Assembly: GCF_003026285.1 (NCBI RefSeq)
Contig: NZ_PYOD01000005.1
Location: 248,001 to 312,000 of the forward strand
Length of the DNA: 64,000 nucleotides
From: Photobacterium profundum
GTDB taxonomy: Bacteria > Pseudomonadota > Gammaproteobacteria > Enterobacterales > Vibrionaceae
Reading direction: 5' to 3'
Under the pieces are notes generated by a model. The model was not told the origin of the DNA, made no database searches, and was given only the letters and a program-made list of their open reading frames with translations. Shown here piece by piece: positions 9,605 to 16,506 of the stretch. How positions within the stretch are numbered: the first letter of the stretch is position 1; the number at the start of each line of letters is the position of its first letter. Position numbers and translations under genes: made by a program.

Positions 9605-10381
9605 TCAGAATTGACTGAAGTCAGGCGCGCGTTTCTCAAGGAATGCCGAAATGGCTTCCTTTGCCTCTGGTTGTGCTAATAAATCAAACAACAACTGATT
9701 TTCTATTTCAATACAGGCTAATAATGGCTCGATTGACGATGCATTTAATAAGGCTTTTGTATTACGCATTGCATTAGGGGGAAGACTCGCTAATTGTTTG
9801 ACGTAGGTTTGCGCTGTGTTGAATGGGTTATCAACCACTTGGTTAACGAAACCGAGGCTCTCGGCTTCACTTGCCATCATTGGCTCACCCATCATGAGCA
9901 TTGCCTTGGCTTTTCTTGTGCCAATGAGTTTTTCGAGCTGAATACTAGAAGCAAATTCAGGGCATAAGCCCAATGGGGTAAATGGAGTCTGAAAGCGAGT
10001 GTGAGGCGCGCAAAACACAAAATCACAATATTGTAGTAGGGTAGTTCCAATGCCAATAGCTGCGCCGTTTACGGCTGCTACAATGGGTTTGCGGCAGTTG
10101 AGTAGGGCAACCATAAAGCGCTCAACCTGTTGGCGGCTGTTGCTATTGTCTAAAGTACCTTGAGACATGTGTAAAAAATCATGCATGTCATTACCACTAC
10201 AAAATACTTCGGTTGTGTGGGTTAATAATATTACCCGTACGCTATCATTATTATTAGCCTCAATGAGTATATCCGCTAAGCTTGTGTACATTTCGATGTT
10301 GAGTGCGTTTTTAGCATTAGGGCGATTAATTGAAATAGTGTAAATATGTTGGTCATGTTGAACGCTAATAAAGTCAGACAT
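9605..10381 (-). CDS. Enoyl-CoA hydratase/isomerase family protein
   Basis: A 258-residue crotonase-fold protein. The oxyanion-hole regions are visible as VFCSGNDMHDF near residues 60-70 and AAVNGAAIGIGTTLLQYCD near 101-119. Position for position this resembles delta3,delta2-enoyl-CoA isomerases as much as hydratases: the glutamate pair expected in classical hydratases is not obvious, and a Glu occurs in LCPEFASS near residue 143. It would act on fatty acyl-CoA substrates in the cytoplasm. It stands alone, with no thiolase or acyl-CoA dehydrogenase beside it, so the exact substrate is open. Confidence 0.75.
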   Translation of the reverse strand: MSDFISVQHDQHIYTISINRPNAKNALNIEMYTSLADILIEANNNDSVRVILLTHTTEVFCSGNDMHDFLHMSQGTLDNSNSRQQVERFMVALLNCRKPIVAAVNGAAIGIGTTLLQYCDFVFCAPHTRFQTPFTPLGLCPEFASSIQLEKLIGTRKAKAMLMMGEPMMASEAESLGFVNQVVDNPFNTAQTYVKQLASLPPNAMRNTKALLNASSIEPLLACIEIENQLLFDLLAQPEAKEAISAFLEKRAPDFSQF

Positions 10382-10743
10382 AATAAGCTTCCATTTCTAT
10401 AATTTATTTTCCCCTCACCATTCTGGCACAAATTCAAACATACGTTTAACTTTATATTTACAAACGGTGCGTTTATTTTTCGGTTTTAGCTTCTTACTGC
10501 ACTGTATGGGATTTGGGCTACTATTATTATTCTGGTTGATGTACCTACATCGATAGAGCTACCTCAGTCAGGTATTGACGCGATCAATCAGCTGTAATGC
10601 GCCTTTCTTATCTTCTTATTTGATAATTTAACCGATGGAAGACGAGAAAATGGTGAGGTTGTGGTGAAATCTGTTAAAATAGTCGGCTACTAACTTTGCA
10701 GTGGATCATTTTGATGCTGCTGCCATTGAACTAGGACATATTT
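10382..10743 (+). promoter_or_regulatory. Divergent intergenic region before yehS
   Basis: A 362-bp gap. Between about 10468 and 10600 short hydrophobic open frames occur in two phases, but neither has a good start with a ribosome binding site, so I do not call a gene. The yehS ribosome binding site AGGA lies at the 3' end. Confidence 0.3.
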
Positions 10744-11214
10744 GTGACCAATAACGATATCTTGCGCCGTATTCGCTTTACCTTTGATTTTAACGACAGC
10801 AAGATGATTGAAATCTTCGGCGCTGCTGAACTTGAAGTAACGCGCGAGCAGGTCAGCAATTGGTTGAAGAAAGATGATGATTCAGACTTTGTAAAAATTC
10901 GTGATATTGAATTAGCAACTTTCTTAAATGGTTTGATCAATGTTAAGCGTGGTAAAAAAGAAGGTCCTCAAGTTGAACCTGAAAAACGCCTAACGAATAA
11001 CATGGTTTTCATGAAACTGCGTATTGCCTTGAACCTTAAGGCTGAAGATATCGTTGATATCTTAAAGCTTTCAGGGTTTGATGTAAGTAAGCATGAGCTT
11101 AGCTCGTTCTTCCGCAAGCCAGACAACAAGCATTACCGTGAATGTAAAGATCAAATTCTACGTAACTTCTTACAAGGTATTCAGCTAGATATTCGTCCAG
11201 AAACGGCAGAATAA
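10744..11214 (+). CDS. yehS: YehS family protein (DUF1456)
   Basis: A 156-residue cytoplasmic protein made of two similar halves (about residues 1-75 and 85-156), each opening with TNNDILRRIR- or TNNMVFMKLR-type helices. This duplicated layout is diagnostic of DUF1456/YehS, a conserved gammaproteobacterial family of unknown function. The start is GTG at 10744 with AGGA 7 bases upstream, and no in-frame ATG would keep the first repeat complete. It is monocistronic, with its own terminator. Confidence 0.85.
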   Translation: MTNNDILRRIRFTFDFNDSKMIEIFGAAELEVTREQVSNWLKKDDDSDFVKIRDIELATFLNGLINVKRGKKEGPQVEPEKRLTNNMVFMKLRIALNLKAEDIVDILKLSGFDVSKHELSSFFRKPDNKHYRECKDQILRNFLQGIQLDIRPETAE

Positions 11215-11248
11215 AGCGACAGCAAATACGTGAGTATTACAGATAAAG

Positions 11249-11280
11249 AAAAGGCTACCTATCTATAGGTAGCCTTTTTT
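11249..11280. terminator. Terminator after yehS, shared with thiE
   Basis: The stem AAAAGGCTACCT / AGGTAGCCTTTT with a 6-base loop is followed by Ts on the plus strand. The minus strand is also T-rich, so it can end thiME transcripts. Confidence 0.85.
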
Positions 11281-11306
11281 GTATCTGCGCATTTTACGCT
11301 AGGGAA

Positions 11307-11921
11307 TTAACCTATTAGTTGGTTTAATTCTTCACACGCAATCTTAGGTGATTGCGCATGACAAATTGCAGAGACGAGAGCAATACCCGCAACGTGTGTT
11401 TGCGCGACTGTTTGAATGTTCTCTTTGTTAATACCACCAATGGCGACCAGTGGTAATTTACTGCTTTTAACGGCTTTACTTAAGCCATCGATTCTCCACG
11501 TATAGACGGTGTCGGTTTTGGTTGGTGTCGGGAAGATGGCGCTAATGCCAAGGTAATCGATGGGTAGAGATTGCGCGTGTTCAAGTTGCGTTTCATTCTC
11601 GACCGACAGCCCCAGTATTTTATTGGGGCCAATTAAACGACGAGCAATATCAGCAGGCATATCTGATTGCCCCAGATGAACACCATCAGCATCGACAGCC
11701 AATGCGACATCAATACGATCATTAATAATTAATGGAATACCCGTATTTAATAAAAGGGCCTTAATCACCATAGCACGCTGAATGAATGCTCGAATATCAC
11801 CATGCTTCTCACGGATTTGTACCATGGTGACGCCGCCAGCGATGGCTTCTTTAATTACAAATGTTAATGCTTCAATATCTTGATGTTCATCGGTAACAAG
11901 ATACAGTCGATATTTATTCAT
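11307..11921 (-). CDS. thiE: Thiamine-phosphate synthase
   Basis: A 204-residue TIM-barrel enzyme when started at the ATG at 11921 (MNKYRLYLVTD). The open frame reaches a TTG at 11966 inside thiM, but the family normally starts just before RLYLVTD. It joins HMP diphosphate and thiazole phosphate to make thiamine phosphate. Visible motifs are VQIREK (diphosphate binding), IINDRIDVALAVDADGVHLGQSD and AIGGIN. The gene lies 22 bp after thiM in a two-gene salvage operon. The ribosome binding site is weak, so translation may depend on thiM. Confidence 0.9.
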   Translation of the reverse strand: MNKYRLYLVTDEHQDIEALTFVIKEAIAGGVTMVQIREKHGDIRAFIQRAMVIKALLLNTGIPLIINDRIDVALAVDADGVHLGQSDMPADIARRLIGPNKILGLSVENETQLEHAQSLPIDYLGISAIFPTPTKTDTVYTWRIDGLSKAVKSSKLPLVAIGGINKENIQTVAQTHVAGIALVSAICHAQSPKIACEELNQLIG

Positions 11922-11943
11922 GTTTGTATACCCAAGTTGCCTT

Positions 11944-12768
11944 TTAGTGACATCCGTCTTCAACAAGATTAATGCGAATGTGTTCTCGTATTACAGCTTC
12001 ATCAAGATGGTAGAGCGAATCTAATAGGTTTACTTGTAAGCTACCTGGTCCTGCTGCATCACGAGCTGCTATCTCGCCAGCAATACCTAGTACAGCGGTT
12101 GCAGCTAAGCCTGTAGGCTCTCCAATTGCGGCGAATGCGCCAGTAAGTGCAGTGTGAGAGCATCCCATTCCCGTTACATAAGGCATCATTTCATGGCCAT
12201 TGTTAAGCGCAATGGTTGCTGTTGTGGTAACAATATAATCTGTTGCACCAGAGATCACGACGCTACAGTTATTTTGTGTCGCAAGGTGGTGTGCAGCGTG
12301 AACGGCTTTATCGCTGTTATCGAGTGCATCTACACCTTTTGATTGGGCCTGTTCGCCTGCAAGAGCAATAATTTCAGATGCATTACCACGAATCGTCAAT
12401 TGATCGGCTAATGCCACAATCTGCCGCGCGGTATTAGTACGTAGCGCACTTGCCCCACAACCGACAGGATCGAGTATGACCGGCTTATTATTGGCGTTGG
12501 CTTGTTCTACCGCGTAGATCATACGAGGAATCCAGACTGAGTCTAGGGTACCAATATTGATCACTAAACTGCCTGCAAAGCTCATCATCTCTGCCATTTC
12601 TTCTTGGCTATGCGCCATGATAGGAGAGGCGCCAATCGCTAGCAGAGCATTGGCGGTATTATTCATGACGACGTAATTAGTAATGTTTACTACGAGTGGC
12701 TTTTGTTGGCGCAGCGTATTTAAAGCATCACAGATAGACTGTGTGTAATCGAGATCGCACTTTTTCAA
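11944..12768 (-). CDS. thiM: Hydroxyethylthiazole kinase
   Basis: A 274-residue ribokinase-fold enzyme that phosphorylates hydroxyethylthiazole for thiamine salvage. Motifs are [32 protein letters not shown], the LDPVGCGAS loop and [13 protein letters not shown] (anion hole and catalytic Cys, typical of ThiM). The start is TTG at 12768 with AGGAAT about 9 bases upstream; no in-frame ATG gives a full N-terminus. No TPP riboswitch motif is visible in the short 5' region. A transposase relic lies just upstream, and the original promoter and leader may have been altered by it. Confidence 0.9.
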   Translation of the reverse strand: MKKCDLDYTQSICDALNTLRQQKPLVVNITNYVVMNNTANALLAIGASPIMAHSQEEMAEMMSFAGSLVINIGTLDSVWIPRMIYAVEQANANNKPVILDPVGCGASALRTNTARQIVALADQLTIRGNASEIIALAGEQAQSKGVDALDNSDKAVHAAHHLATQNNCSVVISGATDYIVTTTATIALNNGHEMMPYVTGMGCSHTALTGAFAAIGEPTGLAATAVLGIAGEIAARDAAGPGSLQVNLLDSLYHLDEAVIREHIRINLVEDGCH

Positions 12769-12810
12769 GCATCTATTCCTTTTTTGTTTATTGCTAGCCA
12801 GTGTTTATTA

Positions 12811-12927
12811 CTAACCAACGTAAAAGGCCAATGGAAATATTACTATCGAACCGTTGATCAAAATGGACAGTTCGACAACCCTGAATATTTATCTGTTTGG
12901 AATAAATTCTACGCGCTTGCAGCCTAA
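12811..12927 (+). pseudogene. Relic of an IS6-like DDE transposase
   Basis: A start-less open frame of 38 codons ends in TAA at 12925. It opens with TNVKGQWKYYYRTVDQNG, which looks like the segment after the first catalytic Asp of IS6/IS240-type transposases (IKVKGQW-x-YLYRAVD). It then ends NKFYALAA, like the last residues of such proteins, suggesting an internal deletion that fused core to C-terminus. I see no inverted-repeat ends or complete copy in the window. The identification is by memory of the family. Confidence 0.45.
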
Positions 12928-13129
12928 TTGTATCTGAAAATAAGTGCGTGTGTAGTTAGACTAAATCTGCGGCAAACCCCTTTGGGCATTGAAATAACCA
13001 GAACGCCTCAGAGATTTCCGACTAAAGATTTTGTGACCGACTATACTCTTCTCAACTATCTTTCAGGGTTGGTAGTACATAACAGAAGTTTTGACGAGTC
13101 AGTCACCAAACTTAATCATTCCGTAAAGT
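12928..13129 (+). promoter_or_regulatory. Upstream leader/promoter region of the AGCS symporter
   Basis: No gene is visible. Part of it (about 13008-13095) has scattered words like those of glycine aptamers (GAGATTTC, ACCGA, ATCTTTCAGG) in the expected order, but the essential AAAGGAC and GCAAA parts are missing. It may be the 5' part of the structured leader that follows. Confidence 0.3.
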
Positions 13130-13227
13130 GAGGAACGAACTTGTACGGTATCTAAGGCGTACACGGTTATAGCTGGATCCCGGATATCTCGTTCCTCTAT
13201 TCCGGACTGATATGTTTAGGAGTCGAG
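13130..13227 (+). promoter_or_regulatory. Structured leader with alternative helices at the symporter start
   Basis: GAGGAACGA (13130-13138) pairs perfectly over 9 bp with TCGTTCCTC (13189-13197). Inside this is a 6-bp hairpin TGTACG / CGTACA (13142-13147 with 13158-13163). The same 3' segment, CTCG-T-TCCT (13188-13196), can instead pair with the ribosome binding site AGGA-GT-CGAG (13218-13227), which ends one base before the ATG. A second competing hairpin is CCGGA (13180-13184) with TCCGG (13201-13205). The two main pairings exclude each other, as in a translational riboswitch. The ligand, if any, is unknown. Confidence 0.5.
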
Positions 13228-14649
13228 ATGGAATTGTTAGAAAGCCTTTTTGGTGTAATTGGAGATCTCACTTGGGGATGGGCACTTATACCATTCCTGG
13301 TCGTATTGGGTCTATTCTTTACTTTCGTTACCGGATTTGTTCAATTTACTTTCTTTGGACGCATGTTCAGTGTTTTATTAAACAAAAACCAAACAGCCGA
13401 CAGGAATGCAATTTCAGGTCGTGAAGCGCTTTTATTATCTGTTGGTGGTCGTGTTGGTGGCGGTAACATTGCAGGTGTAGCTGTTGCAATTTCTCTTGGT
13501 GGTCCTGGTGCTGTATTTTGGATGTGGGCAATTGCGCTGGTTGGTATGGCAACAAGCTTAGTGGAATGTTCACTCGCTCAGCTTTATAAGCGAAAAGAAG
13601 GTGATGCATTTCGTGGAGGTGCTGCACGTTCGATAATTCATGGTCTTGGTGAAGACTATCGATGGCTTGCTTACCTATATGCCGTTTGTTTGATTGCTTC
13701 CTTTGCGATTGGTTTTAATGCCTTTCAAGGTAATACCGTTGCAGGGGCTGCGCAGGATAGCCTGGGTATTGACCGCATGTGGACTGGTGGCCTGTTAGCT
13801 ATTATTACTGGTTTTATTATTTACGGTGGTATTAAACGTATCGCTAAAACGGCGGATGTTATCGTACCTATTATGGCTATCGGGTATGTCGCAATGGCGC
13901 TTCTAGTCATCTTAATCAACATCACTGAGATCCCAGCGGTCATTGGTAGTATCGTATCTAACGCATTTGGTTGGGAGGAAGCTGTTGGTGGCGGTATGGG
14001 GACTGCGATGGCACAAGGTTTGCGCCGTGGCCTGTTCTCAAATGAAGCTGGCCTGGGTTCGGCGCCCAATGTCGCCGCCACGGCCGATGTCGCTCACCCA
14101 ATCACTCAGGGCATCACACAGTCTTTATCGGTATTTATTGATACAATCTTAATCTGTAGCTGTACGGCATTTGTTATCTTACTGGGTGATGTTTATGTTC
14201 CTGGCGCAGAAGGCATTGATGGTGTCGTTTTGACTCAGCAGTCACTGGTTTCACATATAGGGGCTTGGTCTCAGTACTTTCTGACTGGGGCGATTTTGCT
14301 CTTTTCTATTAGTTCTATCATCTACAACTACTATCTGGGGGAGAACGCCCTCACATTCATGTCAAAGAACAAACTGTCTGTACACATTCTTCGCTTTGTT
14401 GTGATCGGGATTATCTTTTTGGGCGCAGTTGCTCCGGGAGCAACGTCAGTGTTTTTCTTCTCAGATCCGATGATGGGCATCCTTGCTATCGTTAACTTGT
14501 TAGCACTTATAATGCTGTTTCCTACGCTCATCCGTATTTTGAAAGACTATAAGAAGCAACTTAAAGCAGGTATCGAACACCCACAATTCGACCCCAAAGA
14601 TTTCCCTGATCTAGATATTGACCTCAAAGCGTGGAAACCAAAAAAATAA
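13228..14649 (+). CDS. Alanine/glycine:sodium symporter (AGCS family)
   Basis: A 473-residue inner-membrane carrier with about 10-11 helices. AGCS family segments are clear: GGGNIAGVAVAISLGGPGAVFW near residue 78 onward, GFNAFQGNTVAG near 158, and LRRGLFSNEAGLGSAP near 266-281. These proteins import alanine or glycine with Na+. The C-terminal tail of about 45 residues is charged (KDYKKQLKAG ... DIDLKAWKPKK). The ribosome binding site AGGAG is 6 bases before the ATG. In Vibrio cholerae an AGCS gene follows a glycine riboswitch; here the leader is structured but of different sequence. It is a single-gene unit. Confidence 0.88.
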   Translation: MELLESLFGVIGDLTWGWALIPFLVVLGLFFTFVTGFVQFTFFGRMFSVLLNKNQTADRNAISGREALLLSVGGRVGGGNIAGVAVAISLGGPGAVFWMWAIALVGMATSLVECSLAQLYKRKEGDAFRGGAARSIIHGLGEDYRWLAYLYAVCLIASFAIGFNAFQGNTVAGAAQDSLGIDRMWTGGLLAIITGFIIYGGIKRIAKTADVIVPIMAIGYVAMALLVILINITEIPAVIGSIVSNAFGWEEAVGGGMGTAMAQGLRRGLFSNEAGLGSAPNVAATADVAHPITQGITQSLSVFIDTILICSCTAFVILLGDVYVPGAEGIDGVVLTQQSLVSHIGAWSQYFLTGAILLFSISSIIYNYYLGENALTFMSKNKLSVHILRFVVIGIIFLGAVAPGATSVFFFSDPMMGILAIVNLLALIMLFPTLIRILKDYKKQLKAGIEHPQFDPKDFPDLDIDLKAWKPKK

Positions 14650-14677
14650 GATCGTGATATTGAAATGAAGTTAAAAA

Positions 14678-14706
14678 AAATCCCCAGTTTAAAAACTGGG
14701 GATTTG
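14678..14706. terminator. Bidirectional terminator between symporter and asnS
   Basis: The 13-bp stem AAATCCCCAGTTT / AAACTGGGGATTT with a 2-3 base loop has a strong T tract on the minus strand, so it suits asnS best and also ends the symporter transcript. Confidence 0.85.
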
Positions 14707-14720
14707 TGTATAAGAGACAG
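14702..14720 (+). mobile_element. Solitary Tn5/IS50-like transposon end
   Basis: The last 16 bases of this 19-mer, TGTGTATAAGAGACAG, are identical to the Tn5 mosaic end, and the whole 19-mer matches it at 17 positions. It matches the IS50 outer end at 17 of 19 as well. The orientation places the element interior to the left and the outer boundary at 14720. No transposase or matching left end was found in the window. It may be a natural IS relic or an adapter-derived artefact of library preparation. Confidence 0.6.
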
Positions 14721-14764
14721 CCTAGAAGGAAGTCTTTTCAATTCACGTTAGTTGCAAGTTCAAA

Positions 14765-16165
14765 TTAGAAGTTTGCAGAACGTGGTGCGCGTGGGAACGG
14801 AATTACGTCACGGATGTTTTGCATGCCAGTAACGTAAGTAACCAAACGCTCAAAACCTAGACCGAAGCCTGAGTGAGGAACTGTACCGTAACGACGTAAG
14901 TCGCGGTACCATTCGATGTGGCTTGCATCGATACCCATTTCAGCAATACGCTTATCTAGCAGCTCTAAACGTTCTTCACGCTGAGAACCACCAATAATCT
15001 CACCGATACCTGGTGCTAGAACGTCCATAGCAGCAACCGTTTTACCATCGTCATTCATACGCATGTAGAATGCTTTGATATCTTTCGGGTAGTTTTTAAC
15101 AACTACAGGTGCTTTGAAGTGCTCTTCTGCAAGGTAGCGTTCGTGTTCAGAAGACATATCAATGCCCCACTCAACATCAAACTCAAACTTACGACCAGAA
15201 TCTTGTAGGATCTGGATTGCATCAGTGTAATCAACTTGTGCAAAGTCAGAATCGACAAATTGCTCTAGACGAGTGATTGCTTCTTTGTTGATACGCTGTG
15301 CAAAGAATTCAAGGTCATCACGACGTTCTTCAAGTACGGCTTTGAATACGTACTTAAGCATGTCTTCAGCCAGTTTCGCTGCATCATCAAGATCGGCGAA
15401 AGCAACTTCAGGTTCTACCATCCAGAATTCCGCAAGGTGGCGGCTGGTGTTTGAGTTTTCAGCACGGAAAGTAGGGCCGAATGTGTATACTTTGCTTAAT
15501 GCACAAGCATAAGTTTCAGCGTTTAACTGACCAGATACTGTCAGGAATGTTTCTTTACCGAAGAAGTCTTTATCGTAATCAACTTCGCCAGCGTCCGTCA
15601 TCGGAACGTTAGCCATATCAAGTGTTGATACACGGAACATCTCACCCGCACCTTCACAGTCAGATGCTGTGATAAGTGGAGCAGACATCCAGAAGAAACC
15701 TTGCTCGTGGTAGAAGCGGTGAATTGCCTGAGACAGACAGTTACGTACACGCGCTACAGCACCAATCATGTTAGTACGCGGACGTAGGTGCGCAACTTCA
15801 CGAAGGTACTCAATTGAGTGGCGAGTTTTCGCCATTGGGTATGTATCAGGGTCTTCAACTAAACCTACAACTTTAACGTCAGTTGCAGCAAGCTCAAAAT
15901 CTTGACCTTTAGCAGGAGACTCAACAATTTTACCCGTTACTTCAACAGAGCAACCAGTAGTTAGTTTTAGGACTTCTTCTTGATAATTATTTAACTCATT
16001 CGGGACCACGGCCTGAATCGGGTCGAAACAAGAGCCGTCATAAATGGCAAGAAAAGAGATCCCAGCTTTGGAATCACGACGTGAACGGATCCAGCCTCGA
16101 ACAGTAACTTCACTGTCTACTGCTAGCTTTCCGCTTAGTACGTCTGTTACAGGCGCGTAAGTCAT
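14765..16165 (-). CDS. asnS: Asparaginyl-tRNA synthetase
   Basis: A 466-residue class II synthetase when started at the ATG at 16165 ([10 protein letters not shown]), exactly the E. coli length, with GGAG upstream. The frame allows ten more residues (ATG at 16195), but without a good ribosome binding site. It charges tRNA-Asn with asparagine. The OB-fold anticodon domain covers residues 1-100 ([19 protein letters not shown]). Catalytic-core motif 2 is around [17 protein letters not shown], and motif 3 is [10 protein letters not shown] near the C-terminus, ending in the family tail [15 protein letters not shown]. Confidence 0.95.
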   Translation of the reverse strand: MTYAPVTDVLSGKLAVDSEVTVRGWIRSRRDSKAGISFLAIYDGSCFDPIQAVVPNELNNYQEEVLKLTTGCSVEVTGKIVESPAKGQDFELAATDVKVVGLVEDPDTYPMAKTRHSIEYLREVAHLRPRTNMIGAVARVRNCLSQAIHRFYHEQGFFWMSAPLITASDCEGAGEMFRVSTLDMANVPMTDAGEVDYDKDFFGKETFLTVSGQLNAETYACALSKVYTFGPTFRAENSNTSRHLAEFWMVEPEVAFADLDDAAKLAEDMLKYVFKAVLEERRDDLEFFAQRINKEAITRLEQFVDSDFAQVDYTDAIQILQDSGRKFEFDVEWGIDMSSEHERYLAEEHFKAPVVVKNYPKDIKAFYMRMNDDGKTVAAMDVLAPGIGEIIGGSQREERLELLDKRIAEMGIDASHIEWYRDLRRYGTVPHSGFGLGFERLVTYVTGMQNIRDVIPFPRAPRSANF

Positions 16166-16506
16166 GTTTAAAATATTCTCCGTTAAGGCACTCATACTTC
16201 ATCATTAAAGATAAGTCGTGCTTTAAAATACATTCCGAATAATCAATATTACCTTTCTTACGTCAGGCATCAAGCTTTGTTATCACTTGAAAGCGTAAAT
16301 AGCGAAAGTAATCGCTCTAGACGCTATGATTGCTGCCTAATAATTGCACGAATCTCTTAATGTTGAGGTTATTGTGCGTAATTTGACCAGAAATGGTGAT
16401 ACTGAGGGTGGCGTTATCCAATCAGGTAGCTGCAATGACACGCGAAATAAATATAGATAAAAAAATCAGGCAAGTATTCTTGCCTGATTATTATTATTTA
16501 AGCACT
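16166..16506 (-). promoter_or_regulatory. asnS upstream region and lipoprotein-gene terminator
   Basis: A 341-bp gap between two minus-strand genes. The asnS leader occupies the higher coordinates. The only clear structure is the hairpin AATCAGGCAAG / TTGCCTGATT at about 16464-16490. It has a T run on the minus strand and ends the lipoprotein transcript. Confidence 0.6.
16461..16491 (-). terminator. Terminator of the large lipoprotein gene
   Basis: A 10-bp stem with a 5-6 base loop is followed on the minus strand by seven Ts. It lies 16 bases past the stop codon. Confidence 0.85.

Noticed and set aside
10468..10600. Short hydrophobic frames before yehS that could be a broken small membrane protein
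   Set aside because: No start signal, two competing phases, and no recognisable family. A frameshift would have to be assumed.
13008..13095. Glycine riboswitch before the AGCS symporter
   Set aside because: Only scattered words match. The conserved AAAGGAC and GCAAA parts are missing. Kept as a possibility in the leader finding, not called.
12928..13131. 67-codon open frame in the symporter leader
   Set aside because: It lacks a ribosome binding site, starts at TTG, and covers a region better explained as a structured leader.
13367..13627. Long open frames antisense to the AGCS symporter, AspC, AsnS, BioB, RND and others
   Set aside because: They are shadows of strongly recognised genes, with no start signals or plausible products.
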